Assembly (NCBI GenBank): GCA_023416655.1
Contig: JAEZHK010000036.1
Coordinates: 1-6,900 of the forward strand
DNA length: 6,900 bases
Direction of reading: 5' to 3'
Origin: Bacillota bacterium
GTDB lineage: Bacteria > Bacillota > Clostridia > Christensenellales > Aristaeellaceae
Both the position numbers and the translations under genes were made by a program. Positions 6,108 through 6,900 of this stretch are shown here, one piece after another; the stretch's first letter is position 1; each line of letters opens with the position of its first letter. The notes below the pieces were generated by a model. That model made no database searches, was not told the DNA's origin, and saw nothing but the letters and a program-made list of their open reading frames with translations.

Positions 6108-6431
6108 ATGACGATTGAAAAGGCGATTGCATTGGCCTTGCCCAACTTCATCGTCCTCAGCGGGATCGTGATTGCGGTCGCGGTCTGGCTGTGTCGTGCG
6201 TTCTCCTACCCCAGGAACAAACGCATCTCAATTCTCTTGAATGGCTTTGCGATCATTTCGTTCATTATGGGATATGCATTTTTCCTAGGGCCAAACCCTG
6301 AATTCCACATACAAGATGGTCTTCGGGGGAGATTCATCCCGACTGGCTCTGGCTGGAGCCTCATTGGTGGTATTTTATTGGCGTTGTTGCTCCACGCCAT
6401 TGCTCGCACCTACGCAAATAAGGACTCTTAG
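6108..6431 (+). CDS. Small three-helix membrane protein of unknown function, moron-like
   Basis: I do not recognise this 107-residue protein. Three hydrophobic stretches are visible: about residues 12-29, 40-60 and 84-99. The first loop holds R30, R36, K38 and R39, and the C-terminus holds R100 and K105. By the positive-inside rule this gives N-terminus out, C-terminus in. That topology and size match class I holins, but there is no endolysin beside it and holins normally lie in the lysis region. A superinfection-exclusion protein of a lysogen is equally possible. The ATG has only a poor GGGG about 12 nt upstream, and a TAA closes the frame four codons before it. The gene has its own promoter with an operator-like dyad, is lower in GC (one line counts about 43%) and faces against the head operon. 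Its TAG interlocks with the stop of the convergent PLD-like gene. Confidence 0.72.
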   Translation: MTIEKAIALALPNFIVLSGIVIAVAVWLCRAFSYPRNKRISILLNGFAIISFIMGYAFFLGPNPEFHIQDGLRGRFIPTGSGWSLIGGILLALLLHAIARTYANKDS

Positions 6432-6900
6432 GCCGAAACCCCATGCTCTCCAAACAGATTCCGCCGGTAGAATTCATAGAGCGCCGCGTCGTTCTCGAAC
6501 GAAAACTGCTCGATCTTCGGGTTCTCGTTCAGGTTGCTCGACGTCTCAATCACGAACCAGTTCTCCGCTGTGCGCGCGAGGATGACCTTGCTGTGATTTT
6601 TCAGGCTCGCGTACCGCCAGCCGTTCCGCTCGCACACCGCTTTAAAGAACGCGTAATAGTCGTACTTTTCAGATTTCCTCGAATCGTCCCACTCGACCAG
6701 CCCGGACAGTACAAACTGCGCTGTGCCGATTCGCCCGGCTTCATGGAGCCGCTCAAGCTGGCCGATCTCCTTCGTGCCGACGCGGAACGTCGAGCAGTAC
6801 AGGTCGATGATCGGCTCCTTTTGCGCCAGCCACATGATCAGGGAGCAGCTAGACCAGCCGCCCGCATCGGACAGCATCTTAAAGCACTCGCCCGGCGCCG
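6428..6900 (-). CDS. PLD-like (phospholipase D superfamily) protein, C-terminal part (cut by the right edge)
   Basis: The frame is open to the window edge, so the start may lie outside; an ATG at 6877 exists but has no clear ribosome binding site. Counting from that ATG, residues 20-45 (EPIIDLYCSTFRVGTKEIG and following) look like the first strand and helix of a PLD-like fold. The segment H95-S96-K97, followed 16-18 residues later by S113-S114-N115, matches the HxK and (G)SxxN parts of an HKD half-site. The aspartate expected five residues after the lysine is an arginine (R102), so the motif is degenerate. PLD-fold proteins include nucleases and DNA-binding proteins as well as lipases. Close to the terminase genes, a DNA-related role is more likely than lipid hydrolysis, but this is inference. 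The end is convergent with the small membrane protein gene and overlaps it by 3 bp. Confidence 0.68.
   Translation of the reverse strand, partial: APGECFKMLSDAGGWSSCSLIMWLAQKEPIIDLYCSTFRVGTKEIGQLERLHEAGRIGTAQFVLSGLVEWDDSRKSEKYDYYAFFKAVCERNGWRYASLKNHSKVILARTAENWFVIETSSNLNENPKIEQFSFENDAALYEFYRRNLFGEHGVSA

Overview
The window is a slice of a tailed-phage genome or prophage: the DNA-packaging and head-assembly module of an HK97-type siphovirus-like element. All the packaging and head genes are on the minus strand. Read right to left, the order is: a PLD-like protein (cut by the right edge), small terminase (P27 family), large terminase, HK97-type portal, minor head protein (Mu gpF/SPP1 gp7-like), prohead protease, and major capsid protein (cut by the left edge). 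No integrase, attachment site or host gene is visible, so free phage and prophage cannot be told apart. The phage genes are GC-rich (one line of terminase sequence counts about 65% GC). Several have strong GGAGG-type ribosome binding sites, and GTG or TTG starts occur. This fits a GC-rich Bacillota/Clostridia host best, but that is an inference and no gene fixes the taxon.

Layout on the + coordinates: 1-509 major capsid N-terminus (minus); 502-1134 prohead protease (minus); 1135-1306 spacer with a promoter reading rightward; 1307-1897 a plus-strand gene for an exported protein of unknown function; 1925-1960 terminator hairpin; 1960-2580 minor head protein (minus); 2610-3863 portal (minus); 3879-5435 large terminase (minus); 5453-5977 small terminase (minus); 5978-6107 divergent control region; 6108-6431 a plus-strand gene for a small three-helix membrane protein; 6428-6900 PLD-like protein (minus).

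The head genes work as one assembly line. TerS recognises DNA and TerL cuts and pumps it through the portal. The minor head protein joins the portal region, the capsid protein forms the shell with its N-terminal delta domain as internal scaffold, and the protease removes that domain during maturation. The terminase-portal block is tight (gaps of 15-29 bp), and protease and capsid overlap by 8 bp.

The unusual part is two plus-strand genes set into this minus-strand block. Both have visibly lower GC (single lines count about 42-48%), both have a recognisable sigma-70-type promoter of their own, and both encode products aimed at the cell envelope: a Sec-exported protein and a three-helix membrane protein. 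This is the classic look of 'moron' cargo expressed independently of the lytic programme. Neither protein is recognised. They are the best candidates in the window for something undescribed, such as lysogenic conversion or superinfection exclusion, but function is not shown by the sequence.
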